Counted from the first letter of the stretch, positions 1-7,942 are shown. The stretch: 11,557 bases of DNA from Rickettsiales bacterium (GCA_947424995.1 CANDYO010000063.1:1-11557), one strand, 5' to 3'. Program-made: numbers and translations. The notes: generated from the letters alone by a model not told the origin.

Positions 1-1
1 A

Positions 2-133
2 GAAGGCGCAAAAATCTTCTGCAGAATCCGTAGCTATATACTCACGTGCCAAAAACATGGCGTTAGTATTACGGATGCATTCAAGCTGCTATTTGAGGAA
101 AAATTGCCACAGTTCTGTAGTAGCGGTGAATAG
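2..133 (+). CDS. IS66-like transposase, C-terminal fragment (5' end outside window)
   Basis: The frame is open from base 2 and ends at TAG 131-133, giving 43 residues. The stretch begins EGAKIFCRIRSYILTC, continues KHGVSITDAFKLLFEEK and ends LPQFCSSGE. From memory, this matches the C-terminal tail of many IS66-family transposases, where an 'IFxxIRxYIST-x-RKxG' segment is followed by a short helix and a proline. The IS66 transposase is the DDE enzyme that moves its insertion sequence. The catalytic domain lies outside the window, so activity cannot be judged. No clear right-hand inverted repeat was found after the stop. The same frame continues open past the TAG into the next feature, so the stop may be the natural end or an acquired one. 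An unrelated protein tail is possible but less likely. Confidence 0.6.
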   Translation, partial: EGAKIFCRIRSYILTCQKHGVSITDAFKLLFEEKLPQFCSSGE

Positions 134-475
134 TTACAAATTAATCATGAAAATCTTCAAGAAATCCTTGATGATGTATGTGAGAGAGTTAATCCTGCTG
201 TTTTATCAAAATACTTGCCACAATTTATTAGAGAGCAATTGCTTAAAGATAGAGTAAATAATGTCAGAGCTCTATTGAATATTGCCTCTTTGCGCAATAT
301 AGATATCAACGTTAATGCAAATATTGAAAATTCCAGTCAACCAATAAGTCTTTTTAGTGTAGCTAGTAAGCAAGTAAGAATTTTATTACTGGCGTATGAT
401 AGAAGTAGACAGCAAAAATCATCTTTTTGGGAATTTGATGGACATTATATAGGATCTGTAGAGAGTTATAGATAA
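134..475 (+). pseudogene. Headless ORF remnant downstream of the IS66-like fragment
   Basis: An open frame of 113 codons lies directly after the transposase TAG, in the same frame, and ends at TAA 473-475. It contains no in-frame ATG near its start; the only candidate start seen is TTG 215, which has no Shine-Dalgarno sequence. The product is largely helical and hydrophilic (EILDDVCERVNPAVLSKYLP near the start, WEFDGHYIGSVESYR at the end), with no signal peptide or clear membrane segment. I do not recognise the family. The lack of a start and the position beside a transposase fit a gene whose 5' part was lost to IS insertion or deletion. The next gene starts 19 bases after this stop, so the two were probably once co-transcribed. 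Alternatively it is a real short gene using TTG. Confidence 0.4.
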
Positions 476-483
476 CTAGAAGT

Positions 484-489
484 AAGGAG
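484..489 (+). promoter_or_regulatory. Strong Shine-Dalgarno for the 495 gene
   Basis: AAGGAG lies five bases before ATG 495. It is one of the strongest ribosome binding sites in the window and fixes the start of an otherwise unrecognised ORF, which argues that the ORF is translated. Confidence 0.75.
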
Positions 490-494
490 ATATC

Positions 495-1106
495 ATGGAA
501 AAGAATAGTAATGAACTCAAGTTTCTTCCTAAGCGTTCAGTAAGCCCAATAATTGAAAGTAGTCAAGAGAAACCTAAAGGGGCTAAAGAACAAATTTTTC
601 AAGCAGTCTTAGATGGTGATGTGAATGAATTTAATAGAATATATAATATCTGTAAAATTAGTAAAAAAGGAGCATTGCAGAAATCTTTCAATCAGATACA
701 AGAAAAATTTGATGAGCTAATATATGCTTCTATGCTTCATAGCTCAAATAACAAAGAAGGAATGGTAGCATATTTAGTATCTCTATCCACGGCAGAGCAA
801 ATAGCAATTTCTTCTGATATTAGCAAAAACTATCTTCGGCCTCCGATCTCTCCTTTTCGGGAAGATGCAGTTGGTTGGATGAGAGATAGTTTAGCTGGAG
901 CTGCAGAAAACACACGTAACTATGTTATTGTAGAGTCAATCAAAAAGTTAAGAACGCTAGAATTTGATTCTCCATCCGCTGTAGCGCAGCAAAGCTCTCC
1001 TAGTAGATGGGTAGCTGCTGGCTCTTCATCCTCAAAGCTATCAGGACATGTAGAAAATCTTAATACTATGCGTGCTAAAAGTGCAGATGGCGAACATAAA
1101 AAGTAG
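495..1106 (+). CDS. Hypothetical protein, 203 aa, possible secreted effector
   Basis: The start ATG is supported by AAGGAG at ideal spacing. The protein has no signal peptide and no membrane segment. Residues 1-28 are polar and probably disordered. Residues 29-50 (from AKEQIFQAVLDGDVNEFNRI) resemble the first helix pair of an ankyrin-type repeat, but no second clear repeat follows. The middle (about 55-160) is predicted mostly helical. The C-terminal 40 residues are Ser/Ala-rich, then basic, ending AKSADGEHKK. A hydrophilic basic tail without a signal peptide is common among type IV secretion substrates of intracellular alphaproteobacteria, so an effector role is possible; that is inference only. 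The location beside an IS remnant fits accessory DNA. The family is not recognised. Confidence 0.65.
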   Translation: MEKNSNELKFLPKRSVSPIIESSQEKPKGAKEQIFQAVLDGDVNEFNRIYNICKISKKGALQKSFNQIQEKFDELIYASMLHSSNNKEGMVAYLVSLSTAEQIAISSDISKNYLRPPISPFREDAVGWMRDSLAGAAENTRNYVIVESIKKLRTLEFDSPSAVAQQSSPSRWVAAGSSSSKLSGHVENLNTMRAKSADGEHKK

Positions 1107-1140
1107 AAAAATCAATAAGCACAAAAATTAAAGAAATAAT

Positions 1141-1169
1141 TTGTTAAAGGTTGGCTGCTATTATATTAT
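1141..1169 (+). promoter_or_regulatory. Candidate sigma70 promoter for the DUF1003 gene
   Basis: TTGTTA (1141-1146) and TATTAT (1164-1169) are separated by 17 bases and lie about 35 bases upstream of ATG 1205. The -35 matches consensus at 4 of 6 positions and the -10 at 5 of 6. AT-rich sequence makes chance matches common, so confidence is moderate. Confidence 0.45.
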
Positions 1170-1204
1170 TGTAGAATATTTGTAATGAAATTTTGAGAGT
1201 AAAA

Positions 1205-1774
1205 ATGACTAAAAAATCAGACTATATTAAACAATTGTTAGACGTACAAAATTCTCACCAGAAAATGATGCATCAAATAGTTGTTGATGCTATTCATGAG
1301 CAAGAGGGTTTGGTTAAAAGATTATATGAAGAAGAGCATAATGTTAAGATTACGTTTGGGCAAAGAATAGCTGATATGGTTGCTAGCTTTGGTGGTAGTT
1401 GGCGATTTATTATTTTATTCTTTATAGTTCTAACTATCTGGATGTTTTTTAATAGCGCTATGCTCAATCACTCGCCATTTGATCCATATCCTTTTATCTT
1501 ACTGAATTTAGTTTTATCATGTCTTGCTGCAGTGCAAGCTCCAGTTATTTTGATGAGTCAAAACCGTAAAGAAACACGAGATACTAAACGCTCTCAAGAT
1601 GATTATTTGATTAACCTAAAAGCTGAACTTGAAAATAGAGCTATGGACCAAAAATTAGACTTATTCATCAATGAGCAATTTAAAGAATTGATTGAAATTC
1701 AAAAGATTCAAATTAATAAATTAGATAGCTTAGAAGAGAAAATAAAGCAAATGCAACCAAAACCAAAGAAATAA
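1205..1774 (+). CDS. DUF1003 family inner-membrane protein
   Basis: The protein has 189 residues from ATG 1205, which I prefer to the in-frame TTG at 1193 because GAGAG lies just upstream of the ATG. The DUF1003 core is clear: FGQRIADMVASFGGSWRF (about 51-68), a membrane helix (about 67-83), an FDPYPFILLNLVLSCLA block beginning the second helix (92-108), then QAPVILMSQNR (111-121) and DYLINLKAELE (133-143). The last 45 residues form a charged coiled-coil-like helix ending in a Lys/Pro tail. The family is widespread in bacteria; its biochemical role is unknown to me. Both termini are probably cytoplasmic, with a short periplasmic loop. It has its own candidate promoter and is followed directly by a palindromic element whose first two bases overlap the TAA stop. 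Confidence 0.88.
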   Translation: MTKKSDYIKQLLDVQNSHQKMMHQIVVDAIHEQEGLVKRLYEEEHNVKITFGQRIADMVASFGGSWRFIILFFIVLTIWMFFNSAMLNHSPFDPYPFILLNLVLSCLAAVQAPVILMSQNRKETRDTKRSQDDYLINLKAELENRAMDQKLDLFINEQFKELIEIQKIQINKLDSLEEKIKQMQPKPKK

Positions 1775-1944
1775 TCTTCAATCGTTAAAACGGCACGATG
1801 ATGTCATCCTTGGACGAGAACGAAGTTCGAGACCTTAGGATCTCGTAAGGAATAAAACTCCTGAGATCCCCGGTCGCGCTGCCTTCGGCAGCTTGCCATG
1901 GATGACGCATTAACTATATAAATGCTCAGTTATTACTGAAGATT
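1773..1944. repeat. Palindromic intergenic element, copy 1
   Basis: The outer ends are the inverted pair AATCTTCA (1773-1780) and TGAAGATT (1937-1944). Inside them lie GTCATCC (1803-1809) and GGATGAC (1900-1906). Small hairpins sit inside the arms, including a perfect 6-bp stem GCTGCC-TTC-GGCAGC (1878-1892). The architecture is shared with three other elements in the window. This copy starts inside the stop codon of the DUF1003 gene and may act as its terminator. The outer ends differ in sequence from those of copies 3 and 4. Confidence 0.8.
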
Positions 1945-1969
1945 GGTATTGCAAGAGATTTAAACAGGA

Positions 1970-2000
1970 CCCTCAGCCAGCGCTAGCGCTTGTCTAAGGG
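1970..2000. terminator. GC-rich hairpin between convergent genes
   Basis: A perfect 12-bp palindrome, AGCGCTAGCGCT (1979-1990), is flanked by the imperfect arms CCCTCAG (1970-1976) and CTAAGGG (1994-2000). It lies between the ends of the DUF1003 gene and the antiporter gene, which converge. That position and the stem strength fit a bidirectional terminator, but no clean U-tract follows on either side. It could equally be a fragment of another repeat. Confidence 0.4.
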
Positions 2001-2054
2001 TAACGGCCATCCTAATATTACTTTTTAACAATCGATTATTTAATAGCTGAATCA

Positions 2055-3374
2055 CTACACTAGTTGGTTGGTTTGACTAAGCTCAATGCTGCTTACGCTC
2101 CGCTTTTTCCTTAGATACCAAAATAAGTAAAGAGGAAGTCCACTTAAAGTGAATAAGGCGCTAATAAGATGAGTTTTTAAAGTCGTTTCTGAAATAATCC
2201 AAAGACAAAAAATGATCGCAATTACACTTGCGGTTATGCTTATAAAGCCACTTGACTGGCGCCAAGAAAAGACCAAATTCGCAATAGAGCATAGAAAATA
2301 GATAAACAAGAAAGAATTAACAGAAAAATCTATTACCGAAGTGATCTGTCCAGCTATGTTTTTATCAGCAGTTAAGACTAACAGAGGAATTATGCCTAAG
2401 CAGCTACAAATTATACTAGCATAAGGCGCATCATTGCTATTCCGTTTAGCAAAAATTGAAGGCATCATTTTATCTTCAGCGAGTCCTAGAGATATTTGTC
2501 CTGAAGTTAAAACCCAAGCATTTAAAGTGCCAACACAGACTATTGAAGCTGCCACAGCAACCCATAAATAATATTGTCCACCGAAGAGGAATTGAGTCGC
2601 TTCAGCATAAGGGGCGCTTGATCCTTGTAATTGATCACCGGGGATTAATCCCATTATTGCTATGCTATTGAAGATATAGATTAAAGCAACCATAATAGTT
2701 CCAATAACAACAGCTCTTGGAATAGTGCGTTCAGGTCTATCAACAGATCCTGCTGGAGTGGTAGCCGATTCAAGACCAATGAAGCCCCACAGAGTTAATA
2801 AAGCGGCTTGAGCGATGCTTGATGACATATCTTGTGAGGCGATTTTGCTGCTCATTTGAAAGTTACTACTATCGAATTGCCAGATAGCAGCAAGTGGAAT
2901 AATAAAGAGGGGAAGAAATTTTAAGATAGTAAAAACTGTCTCTGCTCTGCCAGCAATACTAACTCCAAATAGATTAAGGCTACCTATAAATAGTAATAAT
3001 AAAATTTCTAGTGCTAAATAAACAATAGGGTCTTGTTCACCGAGCATTGGTGATAGGTAACCAATTGCGGCAACTATAACTGCAGTAGAACTGACCCAAG
3101 AGACTACCCAGTAAGTCCAACCAGCAAAAAAAGATACATGCTTGCCAAATAACTTTTCTATGTATACGTGTGGACCGCCGGTCTTTGGAAATCGTCGACA
3201 AAGACCTGCAAAAACTAACGCTAAAGCTATTGCTCCTATAGAAGAAGTAATCCATCCAACAATGCTATATTCGCCAAAAGAAGCCAAGCTTGCCGGTAGC
3301 ATAAATACGCCTGAACCTATTTGACTACCAACAACAAGGGCTAAAACTGACCAAAAACCTATTCTATTTGACAT
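2055..3374 (-). CDS. APC-family amino acid/polyamine antiporter (AdiC/PotE-like)
   Basis: This is a 439-residue integral membrane protein of the amino acid-polyamine-organocation superfamily, about 12 helices long as usual. Helix 1 carries the unwound substrate-backbone motif GSQIGSGVFMLPASL (16-30). PKTGGPHVY (63-71) follows helix 2. LTLWGFIGLESAT (193-205) matches helix 6 of AdiC-type antiporters, where the tryptophan (W196 here) gates substrate. The likely role is exchange or uptake of an amino acid or its decarboxylated product across the inner membrane, which suits a host-dependent bacterium. The exact substrate cannot be read from sequence. The start fits the family N-terminus, but upstream there is no Shine-Dalgarno and GGTATAAT abuts the ATG. 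It lies downstream of the ABC gene on the same strand, separated by a palindromic element, so it is probably transcribed separately. Confidence 0.88.
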   Translation of the reverse strand: MSNRIGFWSVLALVVGSQIGSGVFMLPASLASFGEYSIVGWITSSIGAIALALVFAGLCRRFPKTGGPHVYIEKLFGKHVSFFAGWTYWVVSWVSSTAVIVAAIGYLSPMLGEQDPIVYLALEILLLLFIGSLNLFGVSIAGRAETVFTILKFLPLFIIPLAAIWQFDSSNFQMSSKIASQDMSSSIAQAALLTLWGFIGLESATTPAGSVDRPERTIPRAVVIGTIMVALIYIFNSIAIMGLIPGDQLQGSSAPYAEATQFLFGGQYYLWVAVAASIVCVGTLNAWVLTSGQISLGLAEDKMMPSIFAKRNSNDAPYASIICSCLGIIPLLVLTADKNIAGQITSVIDFSVNSFLFIYFLCSIANLVFSWRQSSGFISITASVIAIIFCLWIISETTLKTHLISALFTLSGLPLYLFWYLRKKRSVSSIELSQTNQLV

Positions 3375-3389
3375 ATTATACCAACTATT

Positions 3390-3529
3390 AGCTGAATAAA
3401 CACTTAGTGCGTCATCCCTGGTAAGCCGCTTTAGCTAAGCGACCGAGGATCTAGGGAGTTTTCTTTCCTTATAAGATCCTAAGATCTCGGACTTCTTCCT
3501 CGCCCAAGATGACGCGGGAAATGATATTA
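3390..3529. repeat. Palindromic intergenic element, copy 2
   Basis: GTCATCC (3411-3417) pairs with an imperfect right arm AGATGACG ending at 3514. The left arm contains a perfect inner hairpin CGCTT-TAGCT-AAGCG. The left flank AGCTGAATAAACACTTAG closely resembles the left flank of copy 4 (AGCTGAGCAAACACATAG), showing that the repeat unit extends about 20 bases beyond GTCATCC. The right boundary is approximate. The element separates the ABC gene from the antiporter gene. Confidence 0.75.
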
Positions 3530-3550
3530 TTCTCTTATTTTAAAAGAGAA
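3530..3550 (-). terminator. Weak hairpin downstream of the ABC gene
   Basis: The perfect 7-bp inverted repeat TTCTCTT/AAGAGAA (3530-3536 and 3544-3550) has a 7-base loop and lies 25 bases beyond the ABC stop codon on the minus strand. The stem is AT-rich and the following sequence is only moderately U-rich, so it is a weak terminator candidate. It may also belong to the right end of the neighbouring repeat. Confidence 0.35.
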
Positions 3551-3575
3551 AAATTAGTGCAAAAGCCTAATAAAG

Positions 3576-6200
3576 TCAAGAATCATCTTGTTGTGTTAAT
3601 TGATCAGTAATATTCCCGCTAAATAAAGGAGCAGTATACTCAACAATAGTTTCATAAGAGGAGTCCATAGCTTTAATTACTGCTGTGCCATTAGCGAAAT
3701 ACATAGTATTATCATAGAAATTATTATAATTATTAGCTTGAGCATGATGGTCGACAACTAAAAATAAGGTCGAAGGAAGATGACTTATTAACATTGCTTC
3801 GACTATTTGAACGGAATGAGAATCAAGTCCTTTAAGCAATTCATCAAGGATAGCGATATCAGGGTTTTCTAAAATTACACGAATCGCTGCAATTTTTTGG
3901 ATTTGTCCATCACTTAAGATATCTTTCCAATTTTCTCTGTTATTTAAGCGAGAAATTAAGTCTTTTGCTCCAGCTTTATCCTCATCGCTGTTTATTCTTA
4001 TTTCTTCAAGTAATTCTATTGCTCTGGCTTCAAGTAACTTAGCTTGGTCTCCTCGCTTAAAGGTGATTAATTCTAATAAGCTATTATATGGTGGTATATA
4101 TTGTCTTTGAGTCATTATTATTTTAGGGGCTTCGCCAGTTTTAGTATAATAAGTAATTTCTCCCTCTCCCCATGCTTCACTACGGGTAATGTCTTTAACT
4201 ATAGTCAGGAAGGTAGATTTTCCGCCTCCAGATTTAGCAATAATTGCAGTTCTTTTTCCGCTGATGCATAAATCGTCAAGATGGAATCTAGAATTATCTT
4301 GTACACCAATTTTTAAGTTATGGAAGCAAATAGCTGGTTGTTCAGATTGCTCAAAAGAATATGCCACTCTATGATCTGACTCTAGATTAACTTCTTCCAT
4401 CCGCTTATTAAGCTCCGTCAATCTTTCTTTCGATTGATCAAGAGTAATTATCTCTCCAGCTTTACTAGCATGCCAGCCAAATAGCTCAGATATCGGCTCT
4501 GCAGCTGCAATGATTTGTGCTCCTTGATTTGATTTTAATTCGCCTTGATGAATTTTATTAGCAACAACCATATAGTTATAAAGACTATCTGATATACTCT
4601 TACTAGTCTTCCAACAATTATCTATAGTCCTCCAGATTAATGAGTTTTCTCGAAGCGTTCTTAATTCAGTTATTAGCTCATTCATTTGCGACTTAATGAA
4701 TTCATTTGCATTGGTTTGAGTCATTTCAAGAGCATGCTCTTGTCCATATGCTTCTATACTTGTTAACTTAGCATTAATATCTTCTATCTTTGTATTGGAA
4801 TCGCTGGCCATAATTGCTAAGTTAGAAGAAATACCGTTAGTTACTTGATTGTAAAAAGAAGAATACATTATTATGTCTTCTGCATTATTAGTGCAAAGGT
4901 AAATAATATTATATCCACCTTGAATTGCTGCACTAAACCCTTCAGTGATTAGATTGCCACCATCATTTACTATAACACTTATATCGTCATCCTTTTTTTT
5001 GACCAAAACATTAGAAGATACATTGCTTGAAGAGCTATTTTGCGCTAAGTGTAAGGCCGTTTCACCTTGATAGTATTTATCATTAAATTTATTATGGGTT
5101 ATGTATCTAACCTTGGTATTGAGGTATGCGCTCATAAAGTTATTATTCATATGACTCATAACAAATGGGGGGATAAAAAAAGCAATAGTCTTATGAGCAA
5201 TGAAAAAGTTTTGCCAAGATTTTTTACCAGTGCTTAAAGTTGCAAAATATTTGTCAAGCTGTTGGTCGTAACCAGCGAGAGACAAAGAAAGTTTTGCAAT
5301 AATCAATTGGTTGGTTACCAAAGCTACGGTTTGCTTATGAATCAAATCATCTAATTGATTTTTAGGGATTATGTCGCTATATAGCTCGTGTAGATCTTCT
5401 TTAATTTTTAAGGCTGCCCATTTTTCTTTTGGTTCATGTTCTCCATGATAATTATAGCCAACATTTATGGCTGCAGCTAAAAAAATAGTAGAGCTTTTCC
5501 ATATTGGTTGATTGAGCGTTGTAAAAATGCTTATAGGAACGGTTCTAAAAACTCCTAAATTATTTGGTAATAAAGCTGTAATTCTAGGTGCGTGAGGGAT
5601 AAACAAATTAGTTATAGCCGCTATTTCTAAAGCCGATGTACCATAATAATTGTCAGTTTTATTATATAAAGATAAGACTTCATCGATAATGCCTAATGAT
5701 CCTCCGATGGCAGCACCAAGATTTCCCATGCCGTAAGCTTTTCCATAATTATAGCCATGGATAGCTCCTTTAATTGGCGCTACTGCGCTTTCATAATTAT
5801 AGCCAGAGACTATTGGTGCTAAATAGGCCGGTAATGAATTTACAATTGGTTTTAGATATGAAGATGGAATCCCTCCGCCAATAATAAAGCTTCCTATAGC
5901 TCCTACAATTTCTGCAATATGATAAGGAGCTTTAAATTGGTGAAGTGTGCTAGCTCCGAGAACAGCATTGGTTAAATAAGGCTTATCATAAAAATTATAA
6001 TGCATCGCTACTAAATCTGACGTGCCTAAAATAAATCCAGTAAGTGCTCCGTAATCTCCATAGTTTGAGTAACCTAAAGCGGTTGTCGATATAGGATATA
6101 ATAAATTTTCATATTTATAAATTGCCCTAAAAGTGGTGCTATACACCAATGTTTTAGAATCAGAACTTGATGAAGAGGTGGTGTTTACTGGATTGAGCAT
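3576..6200 (-). CDS. Large ABC transporter-like protein with Gly/Tyr-rich N-terminal extension
   Basis: The protein has 874 residues; the start is supported by AAGGAT eight bases upstream. The C-terminal 250 residues are an ABC ATPase: Walker A AKSGGGKST (655-663, first Gly replaced by Ala), Q-loop in MTQRQYIP (696-703), signature LSDGQ (762-766), Walker B IAILDE (782-787), D-loop GLDS (791-794) and H-loop histidines 818-819. The 'QRxYIP' style is typical of the SbmA/YddA/ABCD class. Residues 335-600 align loosely with that class's membrane domain (region MSAYLNTKVRYITH onward, and an ERLTELNKRMEEV-like helix before the ATPase), but hydrophobicity is low. Residues 40-255 are an extension rich in Gly, Tyr and Ala with recurring GYNY motifs and a glycine-zipper-like stretch around 156-170. 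I do not recognise it. The protein may be a peptide or lipid transporter; the substrate is unknown. It has its own candidate promoter. Confidence 0.75.
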   Translation of the reverse strand: MLNPVNTTSSSSSDSKTLVYSTTFRAIYKYENLLYPISTTALGYSNYGDYGALTGFILGTSDLVAMHYNFYDKPYLTNAVLGASTLHQFKAPYHIAEIVGAIGSFIIGGGIPSSYLKPIVNSLPAYLAPIVSGYNYESAVAPIKGAIHGYNYGKAYGMGNLGAAIGGSLGIIDEVLSLYNKTDNYYGTSALEIAAITNLFIPHAPRITALLPNNLGVFRTVPISIFTTLNQPIWKSSTIFLAAAINVGYNYHGEHEPKEKWAALKIKEDLHELYSDIIPKNQLDDLIHKQTVALVTNQLIIAKLSLSLAGYDQQLDKYFATLSTGKKSWQNFFIAHKTIAFFIPPFVMSHMNNNFMSAYLNTKVRYITHNKFNDKYYQGETALHLAQNSSSSNVSSNVLVKKKDDDISVIVNDGGNLITEGFSAAIQGGYNIIYLCTNNAEDIIMYSSFYNQVTNGISSNLAIMASDSNTKIEDINAKLTSIEAYGQEHALEMTQTNANEFIKSQMNELITELRTLRENSLIWRTIDNCWKTSKSISDSLYNYMVVANKIHQGELKSNQGAQIIAAAEPISELFGWHASKAGEIITLDQSKERLTELNKRMEEVNLESDHRVAYSFEQSEQPAICFHNLKIGVQDNSRFHLDDLCISGKRTAIIAKSGGGKSTFLTIVKDITRSEAWGEGEITYYTKTGEAPKIIMTQRQYIPPYNSLLELITFKRGDQAKLLEARAIELLEEIRINSDEDKAGAKDLISRLNNRENWKDILSDGQIQKIAAIRVILENPDIAILDELLKGLDSHSVQIVEAMLISHLPSTLFLVVDHHAQANNYNNFYDNTMYFANGTAVIKAMDSSYETIVEYTAPLFSGNITDQLTQQDDS

Positions 6201-6236
6201 GTGAATATCCTTGTGTGAATCATTTATTTAGCGCGC

Positions 6237-6264
6237 ACTATATCACAAAAATATTAAAAATCAA
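6237..6264 (-). promoter_or_regulatory. Candidate promoter for the ABC gene
   Basis: On the minus strand, TTGATT (6264-6259) and TATAGT (6242-6237) are separated by 16 bases and lie about 40 bases upstream of the ATG. They match consensus at 4 of 6 and 5 of 6 positions. A GCGCGC palindrome follows the -10 box directly, around the expected transcription start. Confidence 0.5.
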
Positions 6265-6271
6265 TCATAAC

Positions 6272-6287
6272 GTTAACGCTTGTTAAC
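6272..6287 (-). terminator. GTTAAC inverted repeat after rluC
   Basis: GTTAAC-GCTT-GTTAAC forms a 6-bp stem with a 4-base loop, 9 bases past the rluC stop on the minus strand. A U-rich run follows only after about 10 bases. It is a weak terminator candidate. Because it lies just upstream of the -35 of the ABC gene, it could instead be a protein-binding site. Confidence 0.35.
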
Positions 6288-6295
6288 ACAAAATA

Positions 6296-7240
6296 TTACT
6301 TAGGGCTATCCATATCAATACCAAATATCTCTTGGAGTGACTGTTTGAAGTAGTCTGGTAGTCCGGCTTGTAGCTTTAAGACGCTACCTTTATAAGGTAT
6401 AGAAATTTCTGCAGCATGAAGGTGAAGATTAGTGTTTTTGCTTCCTTGTAGTTCTGGATCATATTTACTATCGCCTAAAATAGGGAAGCCAAGTTCTAAA
6501 GAATGGAGGCGTAGTTGATGAGTCTTGCCAGTGATAGGGTTGAATTCAATGAAGCTAGCATTAGGCTTTTTAGCTAAAGCTTTATAGTTAGTGATAGCAT
6601 TTTCTTCTTGTGAAGGTCTTTCATGTTCTTTGCTAATAAAGCTAGAGATTTGGCCATTATTGACTTTTACTTTGCCAGTTAGGATAGCTAGATATTTCTT
6701 TTGTACTAAATGTTCCTTAAAAGCGTAGGATAGTTCTTGAGCAGTGTAATTATTTAATGCAATGAGTAAGATTCCACTAGTTTCTTTATCTAAGCGATGA
6801 ACTAATTTATGGATAGTGCCATCGCCATCCCAGGTATCAGAAGCTTCAAGCATTTTTGGCATAATATCATCAATCGATATTTTAATTTTACTGCCACCTT
6901 GAACGGCAAGTCCAGCTGGTTTATTAATTGCGATCAGGTCTCCATCGCGGTAGATAATATTGTCAGTGATTAATTTGATTTGAGCATTGGTAACTTGTTT
7001 GTCATTTTTATAATCGTCATAATTTTCTTGAATTAGAAAACCAGCAATTTGAATCTGATCTCCCAAGCTTAAGCGATGGTTAGAAGTAACTTTTTGTTGG
7101 TTAACGGTAATTAATTTGCTCCGCAGCGCTTTTTCGATTTTACCCTGATTTAGATAAGGATATTTTTTGTGAATAACTCTGTCTAATCTTGAGTTGTCTT
7201 CATCTTTAGTGACTGGAATGAATTTATATTCTTTGCTCAT
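6296..7240 (-). CDS. rluC: RluC/RluD-family 23S rRNA pseudouridine synthase
   Basis: This 314-residue cytoplasmic enzyme isomerises specific uridines of 23S rRNA to pseudouridine. An N-terminal S4 RNA-binding domain spans about 16-75 (SRLDRVIHKKYPYLNQGKIEK and following). The catalytic domain shows AINKPAGLAVQGG (104-116) and the active-site motif HRLDKETSG (148-156), with D151 the expected catalytic aspartate. GKTHQLRLH and the GDSKYD region follow as in the family. Length and domain order match RluC. RluC and RluD are hard to separate without comparison; RluC is preferred on overall resemblance. The ATG overlaps the stop of the upstream DUF2059-like gene by one base (TAATG), so the two are translationally coupled. 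Confidence 0.85.
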   Translation of the reverse strand: MSKEYKFIPVTKDEDNSRLDRVIHKKYPYLNQGKIEKALRSKLITVNQQKVTSNHRLSLGDQIQIAGFLIQENYDDYKNDKQVTNAQIKLITDNIIYRDGDLIAINKPAGLAVQGGSKIKISIDDIMPKMLEASDTWDGDGTIHKLVHRLDKETSGILLIALNNYTAQELSYAFKEHLVQKKYLAILTGKVKVNNGQISSFISKEHERPSQEENAITNYKALAKKPNASFIEFNPITGKTHQLRLHSLELGFPILGDSKYDPELQGSKNTNLHLHAAEISIPYKGSVLKLQAGLPDYFKQSLQEIFGIDMDSPK

Positions 7241-7917
7241 TATTTGCTGGGATCTTGAATAAGGTTTTGATCTAGGCTAGATTTATTATCTTTAACGTAT
7301 TTAACTATTTCCGGAATTTTTTTTATGGCCATGTCTAAAACTATTTTTAACCGCTCAACTATCATTTTATTAAGATTTGGATTAATGGTTTCTAAAAAAC
7401 GAGTATAACGAGAGTTTAGATATGAGTTTCTAAACCATTCAATAATCTTTTTATCAGAAACGCTACTGTTAAGCAACTTCTCATTTATCTCTTCGATGGT
7501 AATTTTAGTTTGATTAAGCTTAGCATTAATAGTCATTTGCATTATTTCAGTTTGATAATATGCAATTAATTTTTCAAGCTCATCTGCGGTAAAAAATTTA
7601 TTATATTGATCCAATAAATAATTTTTAAAATAGTCGCGATCCTTAATCATTTGATTTAAGGCCATGCTCCGCATTAAAGTGACTACCTCTTTTTTCTGTT
7701 GATCGCTTAAGCCATTTAATTCAGCGCTATTTACACTGCCTAACAGATAATCAATATCTGTTTTGCGATCTACATCATATTTCTTATTCCACTGAATAAC
7801 AGTTAAAAATTTATTGGAATAATTGCCAATAAACTTTGTTGTATAACCAGCTATGGCGGAGTTAGCTCCAAACAAAAGTAGAGTAAAAATAAGGCTATAG
7901 TAGAATTTTCTCTGCAT
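7240..7917 (-). CDS. Periplasmic DUF2059-like helical protein
   Basis: The protein has 225 residues, beginning with a clear Sec signal peptide (MQRKF, a hydrophobic core, then NSAIAG), predicted to be cut after AIA at about residue 23. The mature part is all-helical and basic. The segment FFTADELEKLIAYYQTE (108-124) matches the most conserved part of DUF2059, where a 'FT-x-x-EL-x-x-L-x-x-FY' motif recurs. Function of the family is not established. The protein should be periplasmic or loosely attached to the envelope. It is the first gene of a two-gene unit with rluC, overlapping it by one base. That pairing of an exported protein with an rRNA modifier is probably transcriptional convenience rather than shared function. 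The Shine-Dalgarno is weak (GAAAGA). Confidence 0.7.
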   Translation of the reverse strand: MQRKFYYSLIFTLLLFGANSAIAGYTTKFIGNYSNKFLTVIQWNKKYDVDRKTDIDYLLGSVNSAELNGLSDQQKKEVVTLMRSMALNQMIKDRDYFKNYLLDQYNKFFTADELEKLIAYYQTEIMQMTINAKLNQTKITIEEINEKLLNSSVSDKKIIEWFRNSYLNSRYTRFLETINPNLNKMIVERLKIVLDMAIKKIPEIVKYVKDNKSSLDQNLIQDPSK

Positions 7918-7942
7918 ATGAATCTTTCAATTAAGTAATAGC

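Noticed and set aside
110..230. Similar TTGCCACA segments and repeated LPQF in the transposase tail and the following ORF
   Set aside because: The shared stretch is too short (about 8 identical bases) and the surroundings diverge, so it is not evidence of a target duplication.
57..257. Open frame beginning MALVLRMHSS
   Set aside because: It overlaps the transposase tail and the following ORF remnant in another frame, has no ribosome binding site, and its Cys/His-rich composition looks like out-of-frame translation.
3375..3380. TATAAT directly before the antiporter ATG, as a promoter for leaderless mRNA
   Set aside because: A -10 here would start transcription inside the coding region, and no acceptable -35 lies 16-18 bases upstream.
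5050..5090. Ankyrin-like GETALHLAQ in the ABC protein
   Set aside because: Only one short match with no neighbouring repeats; it falls where SbmA/ABCD membrane domains have a similarly placed 'YY-x-L' helix, so chance resemblance is more likely.
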